Of a DNA stretch of 64,000 nucleotides, positions 8,630-17,583 are shown in pieces. The position numbers and the translations under genes were made by a program. The stretch is from Roseiarcus sp963820775 (GTDB lineage Bacteria; Pseudomonadota; Alphaproteobacteria; Rhizobiales; Beijerinckiaceae): assembly GCA_963820775.1 (NCBI GenBank), contig CAWGBF010000017.1:1-64000 (forward strand), in the 5' to 3' direction. Position 1 is the stretch's first letter. Every line of letters begins with the position of its first letter. The notes below the pieces were generated by a model. The model was not told the DNA's origin. It made no database searches and worked only from the letters and a program-made list of their open reading frames with translations.

Positions 8630-8718
8630 CCTTCCCCCTGAGGGGGAAGGTGGCGCTATAGGACCTCAGGAAGGACGCCCGTCCTTCCGGACGGGCTATG
8701 GCGCCGGATGAGGGTGCC
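8630..8718. repeat. Composite intergenic palindromic repeat after rplT
   Basis: CCTTCCCCC-TGA-GGGGGAAGG forms a perfect 9-bp stem right after rplT. It is followed by GTGGCGC ... GGCGCCGGATGAGGG, which also occurs near 30868-30902 where the two halves are separated by only GAA. Here a second hairpin (8674-8700, GCCCGTC-N6-GACGGGC then TATG) lies between the halves. There is no U-run, so this looks like an interspersed repeat rather than a normal terminator. Confidence 0.6.
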
Positions 8719-8773
8719 CCATCCCTATCGAGACGGGAGAGGGCGAGCACCCCGGTCGGGAGTCCCAGAGGAA

Positions 8774-9856
8774 ATGTCGGACCTTTCCGCCCTTGAACGG
8801 GAGACGCTGGCCGCGATTGAAGCCGCGCCGGATGAAAGCGCGCTCGAAGCGGCGCGCGTCGCTGCGCTCGGCAAGAAGGGATCGATCTCCGCACTCCTGG
8901 CTACGCTCGGCAAGCTCGCCCCGGACGAGCGTAAAGAGCGCGGCGCGGCGATCAATGCGCTGAAGGATCAGGTCACGGAAGCGCTAGGCGCGCGGCGCGC
9001 CGTGCTCAAGCGCGCAGGGCTTGAGGCGCAGCTCAAGCGCGAGGCGCTCGATGTCACGCTGCCCCTCCCCCTGCCCGGCGTCGAGACCGGCCGCATCCAT
9101 CCGATCAGCCAGGTGATGGACGAGATCATCGCCATTTTCGCCGAGATGGGCTTTTCGGTTGCCGAAGGGCCGGACATCGAGAGCGACGACTACAATTTCA
9201 CCAAACTCAACTTCCCGCCCGGGCATCCGGCGCGCGAGATGCACGACACGTTCTTCCTCGAGCCGGATGATAACGGCGAGCGGAAGGTTCTGCGCACCCA
9301 CACGAGCCCGGTGCAGGTGCGCACGATGCTCAGCCAAAAGCCGCCGATCCGCGTCATTTGCCCCGGGCGCACCTATCGGCGCGACGCCGACCAGACGCAT
9401 ACGCCGATGTTCCACCAGATCGAGGGCTTGGTCGTCGACGATCGCGCGACGCTCGCCAACCTGAAGTGGGTGCTGGAGGAATTCTGCAAGGCCTTCTTCG
9501 AAGTCCCGCATGTCGGCATGCGTTTTCGGCCGAGCTTTTTCCCCTTCACTTCGCCCTCGCTCGAGGTCGACATCCAGTGCCGCCGTTCGGGCGGGGAGAT
9601 CCGCTTCGGCGAGGGCGAGGATTGGCTCGAAATCCTCGGCTGCGGCATGGTGCACCCGAACGTGTTGACCAATTGCGGCCTCGACCCGGAGGTCTATCAG
9701 GGCTTCGCCTGGGGGATCGGCCTCGACCGCCTGGCGATGCTCAAATACGGCCTGCCGGATCTGCGCGACTTCTTCGACGCTGACCTGCGCTGGATCAATC
9801 ACTACGGTTTTAAGCCGCTCGACATTCCGACGTTGGTCGGGGGATTGAGCGGGTGA
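8774..9856 (+). CDS. pheS: Phenylalanine-tRNA ligase alpha subunit
   Basis: The 360-residue product is the catalytic subunit of the tetrameric phenylalanyl-tRNA synthetase. It has the N-terminal coiled-coil region, then the class II motifs: motif 1 near HPISQVMDEIIAIFAEMGF, motif 2 around VRTMLSQKPPIRVICPGRTYR, and motif 3 GFAWGIGLDRLAMLKYG. The chosen ATG at 8774 gives the normal family length and follows AGAGG; the open frame runs back to 8708, but that part is repeat sequence. pheT lies 285 bp downstream with a small ORF between. Confidence 0.97.
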   Translation: MSDLSALERETLAAIEAAPDESALEAARVAALGKKGSISALLATLGKLAPDERKERGAAINALKDQVTEALGARRAVLKRAGLEAQLKREALDVTLPLPLPGVETGRIHPISQVMDEIIAIFAEMGFSVAEGPDIESDDYNFTKLNFPPGHPAREMHDTFFLEPDDNGERKVLRTHTSPVQVRTMLSQKPPIRVICPGRTYRRDADQTHTPMFHQIEGLVVDDRATLANLKWVLEEFCKAFFEVPHVGMRFRPSFFPFTSPSLEVDIQCRRSGGEIRFGEGEDWLEILGCGMVHPNVLTNCGLDPEVYQGFAWGIGLDRLAMLKYGLPDLRDFFDADLRWINHYGFKPLDIPTLVGGLSG

Positions 9857-9877
9857 CATCGCATAGGATTTCGGCCG

Positions 9878-10114
9878 ATGGCCTGGATTAAGAATTTCGA
9901 GACGCGAGATGGAACTGGAAAGCTCCAACCCTCTCAGGTTGTCGGTTTAGTCAAAATATTCGAGCCGACCGGGGGTGATCCGATTGTGCAAATCGACACT
10001 AATGGATCAGCTGATAGAGCCAATCCCGGAAAGCAAAGCCAGACCATCCAACTGGGCCGAGAAGCGGCAAGAGAACTCTTCGACATTCTCAAGCGCACCT
10101 ACAATTTCAGATAG
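9878..10114 (+). CDS. Hypothetical 78-residue protein between pheS and pheT
   Basis: The small soluble protein starts MAWIKNFETRDGTGKLQPSQ and ends REAARELFDILKRTYNFR. It has no signal or membrane segment and I recognise no family. It lies 21 bp after pheS and 27 bp before pheT on the same strand, so it is probably co-transcribed with both. A TAGGA site precedes the ATG. The amphipathic C-terminal helix and its in-operon position argue that it is real. Confidence 0.65.
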   Translation: MAWIKNFETRDGTGKLQPSQVVGLVKIFEPTGGDPIVQIDTNGSADRANPGKQSQTIQLGREAARELFDILKRTYNFR

Positions 10115-10141
10115 AGCGAGTCCTTACGGCCGACACGAACA

Positions 10142-12547
10142 ATGAAATTCACCCTCTCCTGGCTAAAAGACCACCTCGACACCTCGGCCCCGCCGGCCGA
10201 GATCGTCGACGCGTTGACTCGCATCGGGCTTGAGGTCGAGTTGGTCGAGGACCTGGCGCGCAAGTATGACGGCTTCGTCGTTGCTTCCGTCATTGAGGCG
10301 AAGCAGCATCCCAACGCCGATCGGCTGAAAGTCTGCATCGTCGACGCGGGCGGCGAGCCGGTGCAGGTCGTCTGCGGCGCGCCGAACGCACGCACCGGCA
10401 TGAAGAGCGTGTTTTCGCCCGTCGGGACCTACATTCCCGGCAAGAAGCTGACCCTCGCCAAGGGCGTCATCCGCGGCGTCGAGTTGAATGGCATGCTGTG
10501 CTCGGCGGCGGAGCTCGAGCTGAGCGACGATCACGACGGCATTGTCGAATTGCCCGACGACGCGCCGGTCGGCGTGGCTTACGCGCACTTCGCCGGGCTC
10601 GACGATCCCGTCATCGACGTTGCCGTCACGCCGAACCGGCCCGACGCGACCGGCGTCGCCGGAATCGCGCGCGATCTCGCCGCGGCGGGGCTGGGCAAGC
10701 TGAAGACGCCGGCGCCGAAGACATTAGCCGGCGCATTCGACTGCCCGACCCGCGTGCATCTCGATTTCGCGCCTGCCGACAAGCATCTCTGCCCGGCCTT
10801 CGCCTTGCGGCTTGTCCGCGGCGTGACCAACGGCCCATCCCCCGAATGGATGCAAAAGCGGCTGCGGGCGATTGGCCTCCGGCCGATCAGCGCACTCGTC
10901 GACATCACCAATTACATCACCTTCGACCGCGGCCGCCCGCTGCACGTGTTCGACTTCGCCAAGGTCGCCGGCGATCTCACGGTCCGGCGCGCCCGCGCGG
11001 GCGAAAGCGTGCTGGCGCTCGACGGCAAATCTTACGCGCTCGACGAGAGCACGGTGGTCATCACAGACGCGAGCGGCGTCGAATCGATCGCTGGAATCAT
11101 GGGCGGCGAGCATTCCGGGTGCGACGAGACGACCCGCGACGTGCTGATCGAAAGCGCGCTGTGGGACCCGACGAATATCGCCCACACCGGCCGCAAGCTC
11201 GGGATCACCACCGACGCGCGCTATCGGTTCGAGCGCGGCGTCGATCCCGACTTCTGCGTCCCCGGCTGCGATCTCGCGACCGAATTTGTGCTCTCAATCT
11301 GCGGCGGCGAGCCTTCGCGCATGGTGGTCGCGGGCGATCCGTCGACGCCGCGACGCTCGGTTCCTTTCCAGTACAGCGAGGTGAAGCGGCTGCTCGGGGT
11401 CGATATTCCGCGCGAGGAAGGCGAGGCGATCCTGCGCCGATTGGGCTTTGGCGTCGAAGAGGGCCATGTGCTTGTCCCCTCTTGGCGCCCCGACATCCAG
11501 GTCAAGGCCGACGTTGTGGAGCAGATCCTGCGCATCGCCGGCGTCGACCGCGCGCCTCCCTCTCCCCTGCCCCGGCTCGACGATGGCGTGCCAAAGCCGG
11601 TGCTGACGCTCATGCAGAAGCGCATGCGCCTCGCCAAACGCACGCTTGCCGCGCTGTCGCTGCGCGAGGCGGTGACCTGGTCGTTCGTCCCCAAGTCGGC
11701 GGCGGAATTATTCGGCGGCGGCTCGCCGTCGCTCGCCCTCGCCAACCCGATCGCTGCTGACCTCTCCGACATGCGCCCCAGCCTCATTCCGGGCCTGGTC
11801 GCCGCCGCGGAACGCAACGCGCGCCGGGGCCTGAGCGACGTCGCGCTGTTTGAGGTCGGCCAGGTGTTTCTGGGCCCTGGCGAAAACGACCAGCGCATTG
11901 CGGCCGCTTCTGTGCGGCGCGGCCGGGCCAAGGCGGATGCCGAAGGGCGGAATTGGAGCGGCGGCGGGCTGGTCGACCTTTTCGACGCCAAGCGCGACGC
12001 GATGACGCTTCTATCGGCGCTCGGCGTGAACGCGAACGCGGTCCAGGTCGTCCCCGGCGGCCCGGCGTTCCTGCATCCGGGCCGTGCGGCGACCCTCCAG
12101 TTTGGGCCAAAGACGGTCGTCGGGTGGTTTGGACAGTTGCACCCAAGCGCATGCGAGGCGCTCGACGCCGAGGGACCGATCGTCGCCTTTGAGATCACGC
12201 TCGACGCCGTTCCCGCGCCGAAAGCCAAGCCGACCAAGACCAAGCCGAAGCTCATCCGCTCGGATTTCATGGCCGTAGAGCGCGACCTTGCCTTCGTCGT
12301 TGGCGAATCGGTCAGCGCCGCGGACATCCTCAAGGCGGCGGAGAGCGCCGAACGCGCGCTGGTCGCCAGGGTTGGTGTGTTCGACGTCTATCGCGGCGAA
12401 GGCATGGCCGAGGGCGCGAAGTCGATCGCCATTCACGTGACCCTGCAGCCGCGCGAACGCACGCTGACCGACTCTGAGATCGACGCTGCAATATCCAAGA
12501 TCGTGGCCGAGGTGTCGAAAAAGACCGGCGCCACGCTCAGGAGCTGA
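10142..12547 (+). CDS. pheT: Phenylalanine-tRNA ligase beta subunit
   Basis: The 801-residue beta subunit shows the full domain order: N-terminal region, EMAP/tRNA-binding-like domain (about 40-150, VVCGAPNARTGMK), B3/B4 editing domain (about 215-390, including ALVDITNYITFDRGRPLHVFD and GGEHSGCDETT), B5 domain (about 400-475), catalytic-like core, and C-terminal FDX-ACB anticodon-binding domain (about 705-800, SDFMAVERDLAFVV). It forms the alpha2-beta2 enzyme with PheS. Confidence 0.97.
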   Translation: MKFTLSWLKDHLDTSAPPAEIVDALTRIGLEVELVEDLARKYDGFVVASVIEAKQHPNADRLKVCIVDAGGEPVQVVCGAPNARTGMKSVFSPVGTYIPGKKLTLAKGVIRGVELNGMLCSAAELELSDDHDGIVELPDDAPVGVAYAHFAGLDDPVIDVAVTPNRPDATGVAGIARDLAAAGLGKLKTPAPKTLAGAFDCPTRVHLDFAPADKHLCPAFALRLVRGVTNGPSPEWMQKRLRAIGLRPISALVDITNYITFDRGRPLHVFDFAKVAGDLTVRRARAGESVLALDGKSYALDESTVVITDASGVESIAGIMGGEHSGCDETTRDVLIESALWDPTNIAHTGRKLGITTDARYRFERGVDPDFCVPGCDLATEFVLSICGGEPSRMVVAGDPSTPRRSVPFQYSEVKRLLGVDIPREEGEAILRRLGFGVEEGHVLVPSWRPDIQVKADVVEQILRIAGVDRAPPSPLPRLDDGVPKPVLTLMQKRMRLAKRTLAALSLREAVTWSFVPKSAAELFGGGSPSLALANPIAADLSDMRPSLIPGLVAAAERNARRGLSDVALFEVGQVFLGPGENDQRIAAASVRRGRAKADAEGRNWSGGGLVDLFDAKRDAMTLLSALGVNANAVQVVPGGPAFLHPGRAATLQFGPKTVVGWFGQLHPSACEALDAEGPIVAFEITLDAVPAPKAKPTKTKPKLIRSDFMAVERDLAFVVGESVSAADILKAAESAERALVARVGVFDVYRGEGMAEGAKSIAIHVTLQPRERTLTDSEIDAAISKIVAEVSKKTGATLRS

Positions 12548-12551
12548 AGCC

Positions 12552-12890
12552 ATGGCCACCCGCGCCGCGCTCGCGCTATGTCTTGCCGCTCTTGCTTGGG
12601 CTGGAAGCGCGCGGGCCGAAGATGATCCGAGATGCGCACAATATCGCGAGCCAATGGCGTATAATGCCTGTCTCGCTCGGCAAGGCCCAAAGGCCAGTGG
12701 AGTCGGTCAGCTTCACGGCGGCCCGCGACCCGGCCGCGCCGCGCCGAATCGGGTTTGGTACGGACACAGCCGCGGCGCGCCGGGCGCGCGCCTCTACGGC
12801 GAGCAAGACGCGCCGAGCACGCGCTTCTACGACACGCAAGGCTCCCAGCGCATCCATGGACGGGCACACATGGAGTTTCGAGTCCATTGA
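12552..12890 (+). CDS. Small secreted hypothetical protein
   Basis: The 112-residue product begins with a clear signal peptide (ALALCLAALAWAGSARA, cleavage about residue 22), then has two cysteines (CAQY, NACLA) and an Arg/Gly/Tyr-rich tail. It starts 4 bp after the pheT stop and is probably translated with it. I do not recognise the family. Confidence 0.6.
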   Translation: MATRAALALCLAALAWAGSARAEDDPRCAQYREPMAYNACLARQGPKASGVGQLHGGPRPGRAAPNRVWYGHSRGAPGARLYGEQDAPSTRFYDTQGSQRIHGRAHMEFRVH

Positions 12891-13289
12891 GCGACGGTTT
12901 GGTAAACTGAGCGCGGCGCCCGAGCCCGCGGAAATAGCGCAGGCGCCGCGCTCTTAATCCCCGCGCCGTGGGAGATCAGCGCGAGGGCCGCACTTCGCGC
13001 CAAGCCCCAAGGCGCGGTCGCGCGGGATCGTGACCCCGGGGTGAGAGATTGCCGCCGGCAATCGCACCCCTATTGCTTTGAGCGGCCGGAAACGCCACCA
13101 CTTCCAAACTACACGACTGAGCGGACTCCGGCTGTGATCGCCGTCACACCGTGAGCTAATACACCGCAATTCGGCGAAAAACGGCCCAGATTTGTGGCAG
13201 CCGCCTCCCCATTTATGTGTGCCCAACGCAGCCGCGACCGCTTGACGTAGGGGCGTGCGTACTCCACACAGCGGCTATCATCGGTGGCG
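12891..13289. other. Intergenic region before the Crp-family gene
   Basis: About 400 bp with no convincing gene. It contains a perfect CRP-type palindrome at 13133-13148. The open frames crossing it on the minus strand have no family features. Confidence 0.55.
13133..13148. promoter_or_regulatory. Perfect CRP-type operator
   Basis: TGTGATCGCCGTCACA is a perfect TGTGA-N6-TCACA palindrome centred about 150 bp before the start of the Crp-family gene. It suggests autoregulation. Confidence 0.75.
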
Positions 13290-13983
13290 ATGATGGTCAT
13301 AAACTCACTTTCGGCGCATCCCTGTTTCAAAACGCTCGATCCTGAATCCTGCCGGATTCTCGATCGGCATTGCATTTGGCTAAAGACGGCGGCGGGCGCC
13401 TGGGTCGTCGGTCAGACGGCCAATGACCGCGATGTCTACTTCGTCATGACCGGACGCCTGAGGGCGGTGTCTCACGGGGTGCGACAGGATCTTATTTTCT
13501 CAGACATGGAGGCCGGTTCGTTCTTCGGCGAACTCGCCGCTCTCGACGGCGGCCCCCGCTCGCTCAGCGTCTTCGCAGTCAACGATTCGACCGTGGCGAA
13601 AATGCCATGCCCTGTCTTTGTGGAGACGATGTTCACGCATCGCCCGCTCGGCGAAGCGGTGGTCGCAACGCTGGTCGCGCGCAATCGCGCGATGACGCGT
13701 CGGGTCGGCGAACTTGGCGCGCTCGACGTTCGCAGCCGCGTCCACGCCGAGCTTCTGCGCCTCGCCCGTCCCGATCGCGAGGATCCGAAGCGCGCCATCA
13801 TCGTCGGGCCGCCGAACCAGTCGGAGCTCGCTTCGCGCATCAATACGCGGCGGGAAACCGTGTCGCGCGAGATCAACGCCATGGAGCGCGAGGGCCTCAT
13901 CGAGCGGCAGGCGCGGCGCGATCGTCATCCACGACGCGCTGCGGCTTAGCGCCAGGCTCGAGGCGACCGCAATCGGCGGTTAA
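13290..13983 (+). CDS. Crp/Fnr-family transcription regulator, CRP-like (frameshift near 3' end)
   Basis: The N-terminal half is a cyclic-nucleotide-binding domain with the phosphate-binding cassette FGELAALDGGPRSLSV; the glycine-glutamate and arginine-serine pairs that hold cAMP in CRP are present. The C-terminal winged helix has NQSELASRINTRRETVSREI; RETVSR matches the CRP recognition helix (Arg, Glu and Arg that read TGTGA). The first frame ends at 13949 in noise (RQARRDRHPRRAAA); one extra base near 13908-13914 separates it from the frame reading GAIVIHDALRLSARLEATAIGG, the expected C-terminus, ending at 13983. GTG at 13284 or ATG at 13290 or 13293 could start it. The operator upstream suggests autoregulation. 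Confidence 0.85.
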
Positions 13984-14079
13984 AGGGGTGTGGAGCGCCG
14001 CGCGCGCCGTGACCCTCGGCGATGAATTGCGTCACCGGACGCGTTCGGTTACCAAATCAGGGATCGGAAGGGTGCTTTG

Positions 14080-14542
14080 GTGGGTCTCGGGCGCCGGATA
14101 TTTGCGCTTGGGAAGCGGCGTGGAAAGCGCCGCCTGACCGCGTTCCAATCGCCGCTGGCGGCATTTGTCGTCGCGCTTTCGCTCATCGTCCAGCTTTTCG
14201 CCGCCGCGACGCCCGCCTGCTTTTGCCGCGCCCGCTTTCGCCGGCGCCGATGACGCGGCGATCGCCGCCGAGCTTAAGGCGCTGTTCGGCAACGCAGCGG
14301 AACTTTGCGTCCACGTTAACGACGATAAAGCGCCCGCCAAGCACAACCGCCATTGCTGCGATCAATGTCCGCTTTGTCGCTTCGCCGCTCAGACCGTGGC
14401 CTTTGTCACGCCAGACCTGCCGGCGTTGCCCGGTCGGCTTGAAAGCGAAGCGCATGCGATTCGCGCGCCGCCAGCGAGGTCGTTCTTCCCGCCTATCCCG
14501 TCCAGCCAAATCCGGCTCGAGCGCCTCCCTCTCCCAGTCTGA
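14080..14542 (+). CDS. DUF2946-like small secreted Cys/His protein (frameshifted)
   Basis: A GTG at 14080, nine bases after GGAAGGG, opens a frame with a good signal sequence (AAFVVALSLIVQLFAAATPA) that soon hits a stop. The next frame continues sensibly with ADDAAIAAELKALFGNAAELC and the metal-type cluster HNRHCCDQCPLCRFAAQ, ending LERLPLPV at 14542. One extra base near 14205-14225 would explain the break. DUF2946 proteins often sit beside copper genes; here the copper cluster starts 70 bp later. Function is inferred from that context only. Confidence 0.6.
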
Positions 14543-14611
14543 CAGTCGTTTGGCCCACGCGCGCCCTCTGGCGTGCGTTCGCATTCCTTCAGACTCGAGG
14601 TCTTCCTTATC

Positions 14612-15547
14612 ATGTCTCTTCTCCGTATCCGCCTCGCTGCGGGCGCGCTTGCTGGCGCGTTCGTCGCTGGGGGAACCGCCGCCGCGCATGCCCACGCCGT
14701 CTGTGGCGACCGCATCTTCCCCACAACACTGGCGATCGACGATCCCGGCGTCACCGACGAGCTGACGCTTCCCTCCGTGACCTGGCTGCCGAAGAACTCG
14801 GACGGCGTGCAGGAACTCGACATCGGCGGCGAATGGGCGAAGACGATCTTCCCCAATTTCGCGATTTCGGTCGGCGGTGGCGCAACGTGGCTGCATCCCG
14901 GCGGCTTCGGCTGGGACTCTGTGGAGACCGAGGCGAAATATCAGTTCATGTGCATTCCTCAACTCGAGTTCATGGCCTCGGCCGGCTTCAGCGTCGAGTG
15001 GGGTGGGAGCGCGACAGGCTCGCAGATCGGCGAACCGAACATGTATTCGCCGGTGCTCGATGTCGGCCTGGGCTTCGGCGCTCTGCCGCAAAGCATGAAC
15101 CTGCTACGGCCGTTCGCGATCACTGGCGAAATCAGCACCACGACGCCAGGACAAGCGGTGTGGGGCGACGAAATGTTCCCCACGACGTTCAACTGGGGCT
15201 TCTCGCTGCAATACAGCCTGCCCTATTACAATGCGAATGTCGGCGAGATCGGCGCCGACTTCTTCAAGCATCTCATTCCGACCGTCGAGTTCGCTTTCTC
15301 CACGCCGACTGCCCACGCCGAGGAAGGGACCTGGGGGACGACCGGAACGATCCAGCCAGGCGTCGTCTACATGGCGGACAAATGGCAGATCGCGGTTGAA
15401 GCCGTGATCCCGGTCAATGGAGCGAGCGGCCACGGCGCCGGCGTGGTGGCCAGCCTCGATCTCTTCCTCGACGACATCTTCCCCAACACCATCGGCAAAC
15501 CAATCTTCTCGCAAACCCTGCCGATGTTCACAGGAGCCCGACAATGA
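14612..15547 (+). CDS. Putative outer-membrane/periplasmic protein of the copper cluster
   Basis: The 311-residue protein has a signal peptide (LAAGALAGAFVAGGTAAAHA) and a body of short alternating strands (ISVGGGATWLHPGGF, VLDVGLGFGALPQSM, TFNWGFSLQYSLPYY) typical of a small beta-barrel. CGDRIFPTTLAIDDPGVTD and GDEMFPTTF repeat a motif. I do not recognise a named family. Its stop overlaps the copC start (ATGA at 15544), so they are translationally coupled; a role in copper passage or binding at the outer membrane is inference. Confidence 0.7.
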   Translation: MSLLRIRLAAGALAGAFVAGGTAAAHAHAVCGDRIFPTTLAIDDPGVTDELTLPSVTWLPKNSDGVQELDIGGEWAKTIFPNFAISVGGGATWLHPGGFGWDSVETEAKYQFMCIPQLEFMASAGFSVEWGGSATGSQIGEPNMYSPVLDVGLGFGALPQSMNLLRPFAITGEISTTTPGQAVWGDEMFPTTFNWGFSLQYSLPYYNANVGEIGADFFKHLIPTVEFAFSTPTAHAEEGTWGTTGTIQPGVVYMADKWQIAVEAVIPVNGASGHGAGVVASLDLFLDDIFPNTIGKPIFSQTLPMFTGARQ

Positions 15548-15912
15548 CACGCATTTCCATGACCGCGATCGCCTCTTCGCTTGCGCTGATCTGCGGAACC
15601 ACGACCGCCTTCGCCCACGCGCAGCTCGAGAAGGCGACGCCGCCCGTCGGCGGCACGGTCGCCTCGGCGAGCGAGATCAGGCTCGAGTTCAGCGAGGGCG
15701 TCGAGCCGCGGTTTTCCGGCGTGACGCTGACCTCGCCCGGCGGCGCCAATGTGCCGCTCGGACAGCCGAAGGTCGAGGGGAGCGATCAGCACGTGCTCGT
15801 CGCGCCGATTGCGAATGCGCTCACGGCCGGCGCCTATACCGTGCGCTGGCATGTCGTCTCGGTCGACACGCATCATACCCAGGGAACGTTCAAATTCACC
15901 GTGAAGCCATGA
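15544..15912 (+). CDS. copC: Copper-resistance protein CopC
   Basis: The 122-residue periplasmic protein has a signal peptide ending FAHAQLEKATP; after cleavage the mature N-terminal His (HAQLE) is the Cu(II) ligand of CopC proteins. The C-terminal end has VSVDTHHTQGTFKFTV, supplying the other Asp/His ligands. The family buffers copper in the periplasm and hands it to CopD. It overlaps the preceding gene by four bases. Confidence 0.93.
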   Translation: MTRISMTAIASSLALICGTTTAFAHAQLEKATPPVGGTVASASEIRLEFSEGVEPRFSGVTLTSPGGANVPLGQPKVEGSDQHVLVAPIANALTAGAYTVRWHVVSVDTHHTQGTFKFTVKP

Positions 15913-15949
15913 CCGGCGGTCGAACCCGGAAGGTCGGAAAGGACACACA

Positions 15950-16450
15950 ATGAGGCATTCTCTTTTCATCCTCACGCTCGCTCTCGCGCTCGGCGCGGCG
16001 CCCGCGCTGGCGCAGGAGTTCAAGGCCGGCGACATCGTGGTAGAAAAACCTTGGGCGCGCGCGACGCCGAAGGGAGCCGAAGTGGGAAGCGGCTATTTGG
16101 TGATCCAAAACAAGGGCGCCGCCCCCGACCGGCTGACGGGAGGCGCGGCGGATTTCGCCAATGTCGAGATCCATCATATGTCGTCCGAGAACGGCGTGTC
16201 GCAGATGCGCGAACTGAAGGACGGACTGAACATTCCCGCCAACGGCTCGGTCAGCTTTTCGCCCGGCGGCTACCACCTGATGTTCACCCATCTGACCCAC
16301 CCCTTGACCAAGGGCGAAAGCGTCAAAGCAACGCTCAATTTCGAACATGCCGGCCCGGTCAAAGTGGAGTTCAGCGTATTGGGGATCGGCGCCACGGGGA
16401 CCAATGGGGCTGGAGGCGCCATGAAGGGCATGAAGGGCATGAAGATGTGA
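15950..16450 (+). CDS. PCuAC-type periplasmic copper chaperone (DUF461)
   Basis: The 166-residue protein has a signal peptide (cleavage about LAQ/EFKAG), the family block VEKPWARATPKGAEVGSGYL and the copper site H-H-M...M...H-L-M (EIHHMSSENGVSQMREL, then GGYHLMFTHL). PCuAC chaperones deliver Cu(I) to the CuA or CuB centre of cytochrome oxidase or act in copper tolerance. A Met/Lys/Gly tail (KGMKGMKM) may add metal binding. It sits between copC and copD. Confidence 0.93.
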   Translation: MRHSLFILTLALALGAAPALAQEFKAGDIVVEKPWARATPKGAEVGSGYLVIQNKGAAPDRLTGGAADFANVEIHHMSSENGVSQMRELKDGLNIPANGSVSFSPGGYHLMFTHLTHPLTKGESVKATLNFEHAGPVKVEFSVLGIGATGTNGAGGAMKGMKGMKM

Positions 16451-16489
16451 GGCGCCAAATTTGGCCGCGCGCGCGAAGCGCGACTGCCC

Positions 16490-17362
16490 GTGACAGCGCT
16501 CGCCCTCTGTCGCTTCGCCCATTTCATCGCGACGATGCTGACGTTCGGCATGAGCGCCTATCTTTGGGCCTATGCGCCGGAACGGCTGAGGCTGGCGCTG
16601 TCGCCGGTCGCATGGCGTCTGGCGCTGATCGCCAGCCTCGTCGGGCTCATCACCGCGGTTGCTTGGCTCACGCTCGAGTCCGCCTCGATGGCCGACGAGT
16701 GGAGCGCCGCCATCGATCCCGAAGCGATCGCGGCGGTGCTTGCCGACACCGCCTTCGGCCATGTCTGGGCGGCGCATCTTGTTCTGGCGGCGGCGCTGGT
16801 CGCTGTCGTCGCCTTCGGGCCGCGCGCCCGATGGGCGGCGACGTCGCTTGTGTCAGCGGCGCTGCTAGCGAGTCTGGGCCTCGTCGGCCACGCGGCGATG
16901 CAGAGCGGCGCCGAAGGCGTCCTGCATCGCGCGAACCACGCCGTCCATCTCTTGACAACAGGCGCATGGATCGGCGGCCTTGTTCCGTTCGCGATGTGCC
17001 TTCGCGCGTATGAGCGCGACGATCTGCGCAAAGATGCGGTGCGGGCGATGGCTGGCTTCTCCTTCTGGGGCCAACTCATCGTCGCGGCGATCGTGTTCAC
17101 CGGCGTCGTCAACATCGCGTTGACCTCACATCACGCCCCGCTCCCCCCGACGACGCCCTACCGCGCGCTTCTGGCCGCGAAACTCGTCGTCGTCGCGATC
17201 ATGATCGCGCTCGCGATCTTCAATCGCTTTGTTCTGGCTCCGCGGCTCAAGAGGAGCGCAAACGCGCTCGCGGCCTTGCGCTTAACCAGCGCGGCGGAAA
17301 TCGCGCTCGGCTGCGTCGTCATCGCTCTCGTTAGCTTGTTTGCGCTGCTCGATCCGGCGTGA
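16490..17362 (+). CDS. copD: Copper-resistance inner-membrane protein CopD
   Basis: The 290-residue protein has about eight transmembrane helices and the CopD layout: CRFAHFIATMLTFGMSAYL at the start, the HVWAAHLVLA helix, LHRANHAVHLLTTGAWIGGL and the C-terminal domain with FTGVVNIALTSHHAPLPPTT. It is thought to move copper across the inner membrane with CopC. A GTG start at 16490 begins the protein, 40 bp after the PCuAC gene. Confidence 0.92.
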   Translation: MTALALCRFAHFIATMLTFGMSAYLWAYAPERLRLALSPVAWRLALIASLVGLITAVAWLTLESASMADEWSAAIDPEAIAAVLADTAFGHVWAAHLVLAAALVAVVAFGPRARWAATSLVSAALLASLGLVGHAAMQSGAEGVLHRANHAVHLLTTGAWIGGLVPFAMCLRAYERDDLRKDAVRAMAGFSFWGQLIVAAIVFTGVVNIALTSHHAPLPPTTPYRALLAAKLVVVAIMIALAIFNRFVLAPRLKRSANALAALRLTSAAEIALGCVVIALVSLFALLDPA

Positions 17363-17583
17363 AACGCTGGCAATAACCCCCATTGTCCTGCAAACCTTTG
17401 CAGCCTCACAATCCCGGGGTCGCCGGAACTCTGTTATCCCCACAATCGGGATGTTGTGTGGCCCCGATCACTGTTCCTGCCGCGCGAACCGCATGATACT
17501 GGATTCTGGAAGCGGAATGCATTGGCGCTCGAGCCGGGGGCGACGACAGGCGCGGCGTTCGCGGGCGCGGACGGGAGGGACAG

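Noticed and set aside
11221..12333. 370-residue minus-strand frame opposite pheT
   Set aside because: Antisense shadow of a high-GC coding region; Ser/Arg/Pro-rich with no domain.
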